Assembly: GCA_009885185.1 (NCBI GenBank)
Contig: VFLF01000148.1
Coordinates: forward strand, 1 to 5,197
Direction of reading: 5' to 3'
DNA from: Nitrosomonadales bacterium
Lineage (GTDB): Bacteria; Pseudomonadota; Gammaproteobacteria; Burkholderiales; SG8-41
DNA: 5,197 nt
The notes under the pieces were generated by a model, which was not told the DNA's origin, did no database searches, and saw nothing but the letters and a program-made list of their open reading frames with translations. A program made the position numbers and the translations under genes. Position 1 is the first letter of the stretch. Each line of letters starts with the position of its first letter. This document shows positions 1 to 5,197 of the stretch, piece after piece.

Positions 1-557
1 CCCTTGTATGGCACATGCGTGAGCTTCGCGCCCGACAGATTTTTAAACAGCTCAATGGCGATATGGAAATTGGTGCCGTTGCCGCCGGAGGCATAGTTCA
101 GCGCGCCGGGTTTGGCGCGCGCCAACGCGAGCAATTCCTTGATCGTGTGCGCGGGCACCGACGGATGCACCACCAGCACGTACGGTGCGGCGGTGAGCAG
201 CGTCACGGGGGCGAGGTCTTTTTCCACGTCAAACGCCATTTTGGCAAACAGGCTGGGGTTCACCACCAGCGGCTGCGAGTTGGCGAGCAGCGTGTAGCCG
301 TCGCCCGCCGCGCGCGCCACCAGTTCGGAGCCGATGTTGGTCGATGCGCCGGGGCGGTTGTCCAGCACCAGGCTTTGGCCCATGAGTTCGCTCATCTTCG
401 GCGCCATCAGCCGCGTCACCACGTCGAGTATGCCGCCCGGCGAGGTGGGGATGATGATGCGCACGGGCCGCGTGGGGTAATCGCGGGTTTGCGCGTGGGC
501 GTGGAGCGCGCATGCAGCGCCGGCCACGAGCAAAAGCGTTTTTGAAATCCTGTTCAT
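1..557 (-). CDS. Bug/TctC-family periplasmic solute-binding protein (partial, C-terminus beyond left edge)
   Basis: The reverse strand encodes the first 185 residues of a protein that continues past base 1. It opens with a typical Sec signal peptide: a basic start (MNRISK), a hydrophobic stretch (LLLVAGAACAL) and an AHA-Q cleavage site near residue 22. The mature part follows the Bug pattern: YPTRPVRIIIP with a PGG loop near residues 38-40, then GQSLVLDNRPGAS, GDGYTLL and the THVPYKG motif at the very end of the visible part. Bug proteins are extracytoplasmic receptors that bind carboxylate-type solutes; some feed tripartite TctAB transporters, but many are orphans. No tctA or tctB is visible. 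The family is normally about 320-330 residues, so a little over half is present. In-frame ATGs also exist at 563-561 and 578-576; I chose 557 because it starts directly at the signal peptide. No convincing Shine-Dalgarno precedes any of them. The gene is divergent from the hydrolase at 632. The family call is firm; the ligand is unknown. Confidence 0.93.
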   Translation of the reverse strand, partial: MNRISKTLLLVAGAACALHAHAQTRDYPTRPVRIIIPTSPGGILDVVTRLMAPKMSELMGQSLVLDNRPGASTNIGSELVARAAGDGYTLLANSQPLVVNPSLFAKMAFDVEKDLAPVTLLTAAPYVLVVHPSVPAHTIKELLALARAKPGALNYASGGNGTNFHIAIELFKNLSGAKLTHVPYK

Positions 558-631
558 GGTCATTATTCTACAGGCCATGCGTCAATCGGAAATGTTACGA
601 TTCCATATCTGTTCGCCCTCCCGGATTTTTC
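558..631. promoter_or_regulatory. Divergent intergenic region with a small inverted repeat (584-602)
   Basis: These 74 bases separate the divergent starts of the Bug protein (minus strand) and the alpha/beta hydrolase (plus strand), so any promoters for both transcription units would be expected here. An inverted repeat, AATCG (584-588) and CGATT (598-602) separated by 9 bases, lies near the middle and could be an operator for a dimeric regulator. I found no -35/-10 pair with acceptable spacing on either strand: a TTGACG on the minus strand (585-580) has no matching -10 at 16-18 bases. The regulatory role is inferred from position. Five-base arms can occur by chance. Confidence 0.35.
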
Positions 632-1474
632 ATGCCTTTTCTCGAACGCGCCGGCCAGCCGCGCCTGTATTACGAGCTCGACGATTTCACCGATCCGTGG
701 AAGAACGCGCCTTGCATCCTGCTGCAACACGGCTACGCGCGCTCGTCGAAATTCTGGCGTTTGTGCGTGCCGTATCTGAGCCGTTTTTACAAGGTCATCC
801 GGCTTGATCTGCGTGGGCAGGGGCAATCGGACATTAACTTTGATCTCGACAAAGGGATCAACCTCGATGCCTACCTGAATGATTTCACCGACCTGCTCGA
901 TCACCTGGGCGTCGCATCCGCGCACTACTGCGGCGAATCGTCCGCCGGCACGCTGGGCATGGCATTCGCCGCCGAGCACCCGGCGCGAGTGCGCACGCTG
1001 AGTGTAATTTCATCACCGGTCTACATGACGGAAGAAGACAAACAAAGCTCACTGCATGGCCACCCCAACCGCGTGGAAGCGCTGCGCAAAATGGGCGGGC
1101 GCGGCTGGCTGGAGGCATCCAACGCGGGCCGTCGTTTTCCAGCCGATTCCGACCCCGGCATGCTGAAATGGACATTGGATGAAATGGGCAAATCGGACAC
1201 GGATGTGCTGATCGCGATGTTTAAATTCGTCTCCAACGTCAACGTCACGCCGCTGCTGGCGAAAATCGCAGCGCCCGTGCTGGGCATTTATCCGTCGGGC
1301 GGGGTGATTACCAAGGACGAGCATCACGAACTGCTGCGCGAACACGTGAAAAACCTGCGGTTGATTCGCGTACCCACCGCCGCGCACAGCCTGCAAATCG
1401 TGCAACCCGCGATGACCGCCACCACGGTGCTGCATTTCATTGCGGCGCATGACGGCATTGTGTGCCATGAGTGA
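632..1474 (+). CDS. Alpha/beta hydrolase-fold protein
   Basis: A 280-residue cytoplasmic protein with no signal peptide. Fold landmarks appear in order: an oxyanion-type LQHGYARSS segment at residues 31-39, RLDLRGQGQSD at 57-67 (the usual D-x-R-G-x-G-x-S block), a nucleophile elbow GESSAG at 101-106 with Ser103 as the probable nucleophile, and a C-terminal His252 in TAAHS. The length fits single-domain hydrolases of the meta-cleavage-product hydrolase/esterase type. The strand that normally carries the catalytic acid reads PVLGIYPSGG (215-224), with Gly where Asp is expected, so the triad acid is not obvious; Asp229 or Glu230 lie shortly after. I chose ATG 632 because homologous sequence begins there; upstream in-frame codons back to 512 would run into the divergent gene. 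The Shine-Dalgarno is poor (CGGA around 622-625). The stop overlaps the next gene by 8 bases, implying translational coupling. The substrate is not identifiable. Confidence 0.88.
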   Translation: MPFLERAGQPRLYYELDDFTDPWKNAPCILLQHGYARSSKFWRLCVPYLSRFYKVIRLDLRGQGQSDINFDLDKGINLDAYLNDFTDLLDHLGVASAHYCGESSAGTLGMAFAAEHPARVRTLSVISSPVYMTEEDKQSSLHGHPNRVEALRKMGGRGWLEASNAGRRFPADSDPGMLKWTLDEMGKSDTDVLIAMFKFVSNVNVTPLLAKIAAPVLGIYPSGGVITKDEHHELLREHVKNLRLIRVPTAAHSLQIVQPAMTATTVLHFIAAHDGIVCHE

Positions 1475-1793
1475 CATGAAACCCGCCGTTGACGAATTTG
1501 AATCCTTCCTCGACAAGGAATGGTCCGACGGCCTGCTGGTGGTCACGCCCACCGAGGCGCGCGTCGCGCGCATGCTCACCGGCACCACAAGTGATCCCGA
1601 TGGGCTGATCGTCAATATCCCGCCCGCGATGGAACCCGCCACCGTGCGCTCGGTGGCGACCCACGCGTTGATGGCGGGCTGCAAACCCGAGTACCTGCCG
1701 GTGGTGCTCGGCGCGTTGACGCTGATGCTGCGCGAAGAGTTCAACATGGACGGCGTGCAAGGCACCATGCATGGCGTTTACGCAATAGAATAA
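1467..1793 (+). CDS. Short protein resembling the N-terminal part of a UGSC-associated family (function unknown)
   Basis: A 108-residue protein starting inside the end of the hydrolase gene (8-base overlap, ATG at 1467) and ending in a TAATG junction. It has no good Shine-Dalgarno, so translation probably depends on coupling. The sequence has the look of a conserved family: a charged N-terminus (DEFESFLDKEW), then LLVVTPTEARVARMLTGT, a DPDG turn, NIPPAMEPATVRSVATHA, and MAGCKPEYLPVVLGAL, followed by FNMDGVQGTMHG just before the stop. I recall this pattern (V-x-P-T-x-x-R-V, MAGC-x-PEYLPVVL, GVQ-x-T-x-H) from the start of considerably longer proteins of unknown function, where it continues past the GVQ-T-H motif. 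The present copy stops six residues later. It could be a genuine stand-alone domain or a truncated version; nothing resembling the missing part is seen in any frame after 1793. The single Cys in MAGC may matter functionally. No enzyme activity is assigned. Confidence 0.75.
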   Translation: MSDMKPAVDEFESFLDKEWSDGLLVVTPTEARVARMLTGTTSDPDGLIVNIPPAMEPATVRSVATHALMAGCKPEYLPVVLGALTLMLREEFNMDGVQGTMHGVYAIE

Positions 1794-1900
1794 TGAGACA
1801 TTATGCGTCCAAATCGATTCAGTTCTTATGGCTCCTCAGTGGTGTTTACCGGCATGCAACTGTTTTGATTCGATGGCATGAAAAAAAGAGGGTCATTGCA
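1794..1900 (+). other. AT-richer leader before the second Bug gene
   Basis: About 107 bases between the 108-residue protein and the preferred start of the Bug gene. The frame is open from an ATG at 1793 that overlaps the preceding TAA, but the 36 residues it would add (MRHYASKSIQ...) look like neither a signal peptide nor conserved Bug sequence. The composition is visibly richer in A and T than the flanking genes, consistent with an untranslated leader or promoter region. No clear promoter boxes were identified. Confidence 0.45.
1888..1892 (+). promoter_or_regulatory. Ribosome binding site deciding the start at 1901
   Basis: AGAGG, following an A-run, lies 8 bases before ATG 1901. It supports 1901 rather than the upstream in-frame ATG at 1793 as the start of the Bug gene. 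Confidence 0.65.
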
Positions 1901-2884
1901 ATGAAGCGTGCAGGCAGGCCCATTGAAGGTGTCATGATCCTTATCGCTGCGCTTGCGCTGCACGCGAGATTAACTGGCGCACAAACGTATCCCCACAAGC
2001 CAATCCGGCTGATCATGCCGGTAGCGGCTGGCGGACCCAGCGACACCGCGGGGCGGGTAATTTCGCAAAAACTCAGTACCGTGCTCGGACAAACGATCGT
2101 CGTCGACAACCGCGGGGGGGCGGGCGGAACCATCGCAACGGAACAGGCTGCCCGCGCCGCACCCGATGGCTACACACTGCTGTTCGCGACAGCGGGCACG
2201 TTTGTAACGTCGTCCTTGCTGTACAAGAATCTACCTTACGACATCGAAAAAAACTTTGCGGCCGTGAGTCAGGTCTCTGTGCAACCGCTGGTCATGGTGG
2301 TTAGCGTGTCGCTGCCCGCGAATTCCATTAAAGAATTCATCGCTCATGCAAAATCCAACCCGCGAAAACTGAATTTCAGTTCCGCCGGAAACGCCACGTC
2401 AGGACACTTGGGCGCATTGGTTTTCAACAAGCTAGCGGACATTGCCGCCGTGCATGTGCCGTACAAGGGCGCCGGTCCGGCGTTTACGGGCGTGATACAA
2501 GGCGAGGCGCAGTATCTGTTTGACACCGCATTGACCTCGAAGCCGCATATCGACGCCGGGCGCATCAAGGCGCTGGGCGTTGCCGGCGAGCGACGCAGCA
2601 CAGCATTGCCCGACGTACAAACCTTCGAGGAGGCGGGATTTCCCGGCTTCACGGCGCAGACCTGGGCGGGCGTGGTGGTTCCCGTTGGCACGCCACAGGC
2701 CGTCGTTGCGCGCCTGCACGCTGCCCTGCGCGAGAGCACAGCCTCGCGCGAAGTGCAGGACACTTTCGCGCGCTTCGATACGCGCGCCGTGGGGAATTCG
2801 CCGGTGGAATTCGCGGCGCTGATTTCAAGCGAGCGCAAGAAGTGGCGCGCGACCATTGCCGAATTCAACATCACCATGCAGTAA
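1901..2884 (+). CDS. Bug/TctC-family periplasmic solute-binding protein
   Basis: A complete 327-residue protein, the usual Bug length. The N-terminus is a Sec signal: basic MKRAGR, a hydrophobic core (VMILIAALALHA) and a probable cut near TGA-QTYP. Mature landmarks are PHKPIRLIMPVAAGGPSD, GQTIVVDNRGGAGG, APDGYTLLFAT, LPYDIEKNFAAVSQV, the VHVPYKGAGPAF motif, GRIKALGVAGERRS and LPDVQTFEEAGFPGF; the two loops (AAGGPSD and the PYKG region) normally build the carboxylate-binding pocket. The start at 1901 is chosen for its signal peptide and AGAGG Shine-Dalgarno. The gene lies between the short UGSC-associated-like protein and a second hydrolase on the same strand and is probably co-transcribed with them. 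No TctA/TctB membrane partners are visible, so it may be an orphan receptor borrowing a distant transporter. The family call is firm; the ligand is unknown, though adjacency to hydrolases suggests an organic acid or one of its products. Confidence 0.95.
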   Translation: MKRAGRPIEGVMILIAALALHARLTGAQTYPHKPIRLIMPVAAGGPSDTAGRVISQKLSTVLGQTIVVDNRGGAGGTIATEQAARAAPDGYTLLFATAGTFVTSSLLYKNLPYDIEKNFAAVSQVSVQPLVMVVSVSLPANSIKEFIAHAKSNPRKLNFSSAGNATSGHLGALVFNKLADIAAVHVPYKGAGPAFTGVIQGEAQYLFDTALTSKPHIDAGRIKALGVAGERRSTALPDVQTFEEAGFPGFTAQTWAGVVVPVGTPQAVVARLHAALRESTASREVQDTFARFDTRAVGNSPVEFAALISSERKKWRATIAEFNITMQ

Positions 2885-2908
2885 TCCTTGCTGGACGATT
2901 TAACGTTT

Positions 2909-2916
2909 AGAGGAGG
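2909..2916 (+). promoter_or_regulatory. Strong Shine-Dalgarno for the second hydrolase
   Basis: AGAGGAGG, continuing into GT, nearly matches the full anti-Shine-Dalgarno complement and sits 10 bases before ATG 2927. It is the strongest ribosome binding site in the window and fixes this start over the in-frame TTG/CTG codons just upstream. Confidence 0.8.
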
Positions 2917-2926
2917 TCGTCGGACA

Positions 2927-3997
2927 ATGGCTAATGCGGATTTGGAACGCAACCGCCCGCGCTTTCCCCGCATCATCGCGGCGGGCGTGGACTATAACGA
3001 TCTCATGAGCATCGTTCAACGCTGCGAGGCGCATAACGAGGACTGGGGGAAGGTGTGGGAAGCGTTCGGCGCAACGCACGAAGCGATTGGCGACGATGCA
3101 CTACGCGAAGGCGGAACCATCACTGCTGGCGAGGCGTTCGCGCGCTCCGCCGTCTATTTCCATGTGGCGCAGGCTACCAATCACCACGATCTCCCCGAGA
3201 AGGAACGCTTGCAGCGCCTCCAGCATGCGGTCTATCGCAAGGCGATGCCGCACCTGCGGCCGCCGGTGGAGGCGGTCGATATCCCCTACAAGGATTCGAG
3301 CTTTCCCGGCTATCTGCGCTTGCCGCAAGGCGCGATAAGTCCCGTGCCCTGCGTGTTAATGCTCGCCGGTCTGGATTCCACCAAGGAGGAGTTGGCCTGC
3401 TACGAAAAAGCCTACCTCGACCGTGGCATGGCCACGTTCGTGTTCGATGGCCCCGGACAAAGTTTGACGCGGATACGGTTTCCGCTGGTACCGAACATCG
3501 AATGGCCGGTGAGCGCCATACTCGACCACCTGTCGCGCCGCGCGGATATCGACGCGTCGCGTTTCGCCATCTGGGGCCGCAGCGTCGGCGGCTACATGGC
3601 GCCGCGCGCGGTCGCATTCGAGCCGCGCCTGAAAGCCTGTGTATCGATCGGCGGGTTCTACGACTGGCCGTGGGATCGCTTCCGGCAGGCCTCACGTGAA
3701 GAGTTCGCCATGGTCACGCACGCAAAAAATCTGGAAGAAGCAGAAAAGATCGCCAGGACATTCACGCTGAAAGGGATCATGGACAGGGTGAAGATCCCGC
3801 TGCTCATCGTGCATAGTCAAGGCGACGCGGTGTGCCGCTACGAAGAGGCGGAGAAAATGGCGCGCGAGGCCGGTGGATCGGTAAAGTTGGCGCTGTATCC
3901 CGAAGGCAACCATGTGTGCGACAACATTCCCTACAAGGTTCGCCCAATGATGGCCGACTGGCTGGCGCGGCAGTTGGGGTTGACGGCAGGCTGGTAG
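2927..3997 (+). CDS. Alpha/beta hydrolase of the FrsA / 2,6-dihydroxypseudooxynicotine hydrolase type
   Basis: A 356-residue cytoplasmic protein in two parts. Residues 1-115 form a mostly helical N-terminal cap (DYNDLMSIVQRCEAH, then EAFARSAVYFHVAQ, a hallmark of this subfamily). From about 116 the hydrolase core follows: VDIPYKDSSFPGYLRLP, the oxyanion region LAGLDSTKEE (146-155), FDGPGQS (173-179), the nucleophile elbow GRSVGG with Ser219, Asp300 in HSQGDAV and His329 in EGNHV. From memory, the nicotine-pathway hydrolase has its triad at nearly the same positions (Ser217, Asp300, His329) plus a Glu near 248; here that stretch reads DWPWD (246-250), so a nearby Asp may stand in. Relatives cleave C-C bonds of beta-diketone-like substrates or esters. 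It is preceded by a strong Shine-Dalgarno and lies 42 bases after the Bug gene, in an apparent operon. The fold and triad are secure; the substrate is not. Confidence 0.92.
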   Translation: MANADLERNRPRFPRIIAAGVDYNDLMSIVQRCEAHNEDWGKVWEAFGATHEAIGDDALREGGTITAGEAFARSAVYFHVAQATNHHDLPEKERLQRLQHAVYRKAMPHLRPPVEAVDIPYKDSSFPGYLRLPQGAISPVPCVLMLAGLDSTKEELACYEKAYLDRGMATFVFDGPGQSLTRIRFPLVPNIEWPVSAILDHLSRRADIDASRFAIWGRSVGGYMAPRAVAFEPRLKACVSIGGFYDWPWDRFRQASREEFAMVTHAKNLEEAEKIARTFTLKGIMDRVKIPLLIVHSQGDAVCRYEEAEKMAREAGGSVKLALYPEGNHVCDNIPYKVRPMMADWLARQLGLTAGW

Positions 3998-4112
3998 TGC
4001 GATGATGTGTGGTGCAGGGGCAGCAACAAAATCGCACCCTCGCCCGCACCTTATTCATGCGTTAGTATCCGCCATTGACTTCCCGAACGTAATGACCGCA
4101 TAGAGACCTTGT
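3998..4112 (+). other. Intergenic gap with a long-loop inverted repeat
   Basis: 115 bases separate the second hydrolase from the selenoprotein gene. GTGCGAT (3997-4003) and ATCGCAC (4031-4037) are exact complements with a 27-base loop. No T-run follows, so a standard intrinsic terminator is not supported. A TTGACT at 4075-4080 has only a poor -10 candidate (around 4099-4104) that would start transcription almost at the ATG. A separate transcript for the downstream genes is possible but not shown. Confidence 0.3.
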
Positions 4113-4643
4113 ATGACCGAAGAACCCGGCTTCATCGACCCCACCGCCGGCACCGGCCGCAAGCGCGTGCCGCTGGCGCTGCGCCCCGCCGATCTCGCAG
4201 GCAAAGTGGTGGGCCTGCTCGACAACACCAAGGAACAGGGCAGCCTGACTCTTGAAACGCTGGGCGCTGCGCTGCGAGAAAAATACGGCGTCGCGCGCGT
4301 TGTCACGCGGCGCAAGGAGCGCTATTCCAAACCCGCCATCGATGCGCTGATCAACGAGATGGCAAAGGAGGTTGATGTCGCGATAGCCGCGCTGGGCGGG
4401 TGAGGCTCTTGCACGTTGCGCAGTGTGCACGACACCATCGAATTCGAAAAACGCGGTACCCCGGCGACGGTCATCATCACGCAGGCGTTTCGCAATGCGG
4501 CTCTGTTCCAATTCAAAAGCAAAGGCATGGAAGGTCATGCTTATATCGAAATGCCACACCCGGTGAGTAGTCTGTCGCCGGAAGAAATGCGCACGTTGAC
4601 GCTGCAATTCGTTGATCCCATTGCGCGCCAGCTCAAAGAATAA
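4113..4643 (+). CDS. UGSC-family selenoprotein, in-frame TGA (4401-4403) read as selenocysteine
   Basis: Read through the TGA, this is a 176-residue protein with selenocysteine at residue 97. The first part has family features: FIDPTAGTG near the start, a basic LALRP segment, GKVVGLLDNTKEQG (30-43), VVTRRKERYSKPAIDALI and EVDVAIAALGG up to residue 96. The next codons give U-G-S-C (97-100), then TLRSVHDTIEFEKRGTPATV, QAFRN and a C-terminal helix ending ARQLKE. This order (DPT, LLDN-K, RRK, xxDVAIxAxG[U/C]GSC, SVHD-x-x-E-x-E-x-RG) matches my recollection of the UGSC family, where the U position is Sec or Cys. The U-x-x-C arrangement suggests redox or thiol-type chemistry, but the reaction is unknown to me. 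The same frame stays open for 80 codons after the TGA with conserved-looking sequence, so a true stop is unlikely. The Shine-Dalgarno is weak (AGAG at 4102-4105). Downstream RNA can form a SECIS-like hairpin. A recently decayed Cys gene (TGC/TGT to TGA) is the main alternative. Dependence on SelA, SelB, SelC and SelD is inferred; none of these genes is in the window. Confidence 0.87.
4404..4436 (+). promoter_or_regulatory. Candidate bacterial SECIS hairpin after the Sec codon
   Basis: Immediately 3' of the TGA the mRNA can fold: 4410-4417 pairs with 4422-4429 as 8 consecutive pairs (two of them G-U) around a GCGC tetraloop (4418-4421). Below a U/C mismatch, 4407-4408 pairs with 4431-4432, and across a small internal loop 4404-4405 pairs with 4435-4436. 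Bacterial SECIS elements lie inside the coding region just after UGA and usually carry a G at the start of the apical loop, as here. The loop begins after 14 bases, slightly closer than the roughly 16 or more usually seen. An alternative 4-pair hairpin, 4423-4426 with 4432-4435, places a GCACG loop 23 bases after the UGA. Folding was judged by eye. Confidence 0.55.
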
Positions 4644-4655
4644 TTTTTATTCATC

Positions 4656-4660
4656 AGGAG
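4656..4660 (+). promoter_or_regulatory. Shine-Dalgarno of the SDR gene
   Basis: AGGAG lies 8 bases before ATG 4669 in the 25-base gap after the selenoprotein stop, supporting this start and tight co-transcription of the two genes. Confidence 0.75.
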
Positions 4661-4668
4661 ACAACCGA

Positions 4669-5197
4669 ATGACCACCCACAACAAAGTCGCCGTCATCAC
4701 CGGCGGCGGCACCGGCATCGGCAAGGCTTGCGCGCTGGCATTCATCAAGGACGGCTACCGCGTCGTTATCACGGGGCGGCGCCCGGAGCCGCTGGATGAA
4801 ACCATCAAGGAAGCCGGCGTCGACAGCTCGCGCATGATCGGCGTGCCCACCGACGTGGGTGATCCTGCGGCCGTGAAGAATCTGTTTGCGAAAACCATGG
4901 CCGCCTTCGGTCGCGTTGACGTGCTGTTCAACAACGCAGGCAGCAACGCGCCGGGCGTGTTGTTTGAAGACCTGTCGTGGGAGAAATGGAAATCCGTGGT
5001 GGACGCCAACCTCAACGGCATGTTCCTGTGTTCGCAGGAAGCCTACAAAATCATGAAGGATCAGACGCCGCGCGGCGGACGCATTATCAACAACGGCTCG
5101 ATCTCCGCGCACGTGCCGCGGCCCGATTCCGCGCCCTACACCGCCACCAAACACGGCGTATCGGGCTTGACTCGCACTATCGCGCTCGATGGCCGCA
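4669..5197 (+). CDS. Short-chain dehydrogenase/reductase (partial, C-terminus beyond right edge)
   Basis: The visible 176 residues are a classical SDR, normally about 250 residues, so roughly 70 percent is present. The Rossmann cofactor motif TGGGTGIG is at 11-18, TDV at 61-63, NNAG at 88-91, Asn114 in DANLNG, the catalytic Ser144 in NNGSIS, and Tyr157-x-x-x-Lys161 in YTATK, so the Asn-Ser-Tyr-Lys tetrad is complete. The second beta strand ends ITGRR (34-38); basic residues here usually indicate preference for NADP(H) over NAD(H). Such enzymes interconvert alcohols and ketones, often hydroxyacyl or cyclic alcohol substrates. The gene starts 25 bases after the selenoprotein with a good AGGAG site and is very likely in the same operon. 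Generic SDR sequence does not reveal the substrate. Confidence 0.95.
   Translation, partial: MTTHNKVAVITGGGTGIGKACALAFIKDGYRVVITGRRPEPLDETIKEAGVDSSRMIGVPTDVGDPAAVKNLFAKTMAAFGRVDVLFNNAGSNAPGVLFEDLSWEKWKSVVDANLNGMFLCSQEAYKIMKDQTPRGGRIINNGSISAHVPRPDSAPYTATKHGVSGLTRTIALDGR

Noticed and set aside
229..513. Arginine/histidine-rich reading frames opposite or beside real genes (also 15-545, 1049-1768, 2344-2976, 3174-3695, 4062-4607, 4654-5154)
   Set aside because: They are shadows of high-GC coding sequence in other frames, with biased composition and no recognisable family, and they overlap well-supported genes.
512..631. N-terminal extension of the first hydrolase from ATG 512
   Set aside because: The added 40 residues overlap the divergent Bug gene, look unlike hydrolase sequence and have no ribosome site; homologous sequence starts at ATG 632.
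1793..1900. N-terminal extension of the second Bug protein from the TAATG junction
   Set aside because: It would bury the signal peptide behind 36 extra residues. ATG 1901 has an AGAGG site and a normal signal sequence.
2114..2120. Frameshift at a run of seven G in the second Bug gene
   Set aside because: The frame reads NRGGAGG, as is normal for this family, and stays correct on both sides.
3997..4037. Intrinsic terminator formed by GTGCGAT/ATCGCAC
   Set aside because: The loop is 27 bases and no T-run follows, so it does not meet the usual pattern.
4075..4104. Sigma-70 promoter with TTGACT
   Set aside because: The best -10 at standard spacing matches only about half the consensus and would start transcription almost at the ATG.
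4113..4403. A complete 96-residue gene ending at the TGA
   Set aside because: The following codons continue the same family in the same frame, with the TGA at the known Sec position of a UGSC motif, so the TGA is better read as selenocysteine.
4416..4643. A separate small gene starting at TTG 4416
   Set aside because: It has no Shine-Dalgarno, and its sequence is the natural C-terminal continuation of the upstream frame.

Overview
The window is about 5.2 kb of GC-rich, densely packed bacterial DNA with short intergenic gaps. Two separate Bug/TctC-type periplasmic solute-binding proteins, a pair of alpha/beta hydrolases and a short-chain dehydrogenase suggest a betaproteobacterium of the Burkholderiales type (for example Alcaligenaceae or Comamonadaceae). 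This assignment rests on gene content and composition only; there is no rRNA or other marker.

Layout: (1) 1-557, minus strand: the N-terminal 185 residues of a Bug-family binding protein that runs off the left edge. (2) 558-631: a short divergent intergenic region with a small inverted repeat. (3) 632-2884, plus strand: an alpha/beta hydrolase, a 108-residue protein overlapping it by 8 bases, and a second, complete Bug protein. (4) 2927-3997: a second alpha/beta hydrolase of the FrsA / 2,6-dihydroxypseudooxynicotine-hydrolase type, behind a strong Shine-Dalgarno sequence. (5) 4113-4643: a UGSC-family protein whose reading frame crosses an in-frame TGA at 4401-4403, most simply read as selenocysteine. 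(6) 4669-5197: a classical SDR oxidoreductase that runs off the right edge.

The main result is the selenoprotein gene. Read conventionally it would be called as two unrelated small ORFs (96 aa, then about 75 aa from a TTG). Both halves match one continuous family, and the codons across the TGA spell U-G-S-C followed by a Ser-Val-His-Asp segment. RNA immediately downstream can fold into a hairpin that is a plausible bacterial SECIS element. The 108-residue protein at 1467-1793 resembles the N-terminal part of a longer family that I associate, from memory and not firmly, with UGSC proteins. The locus may therefore hold a split or partnered form of that system.

Taken together the plus-strand genes look like a catabolic cluster: capture of a small carboxylate-like solute (Bug proteins), hydrolysis of ester or C-C bonds (two hydrolases), alcohol/ketone redox chemistry (SDR), and a thiol/selenol protein of unknown reaction. 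The substrate cannot be read from the sequence.
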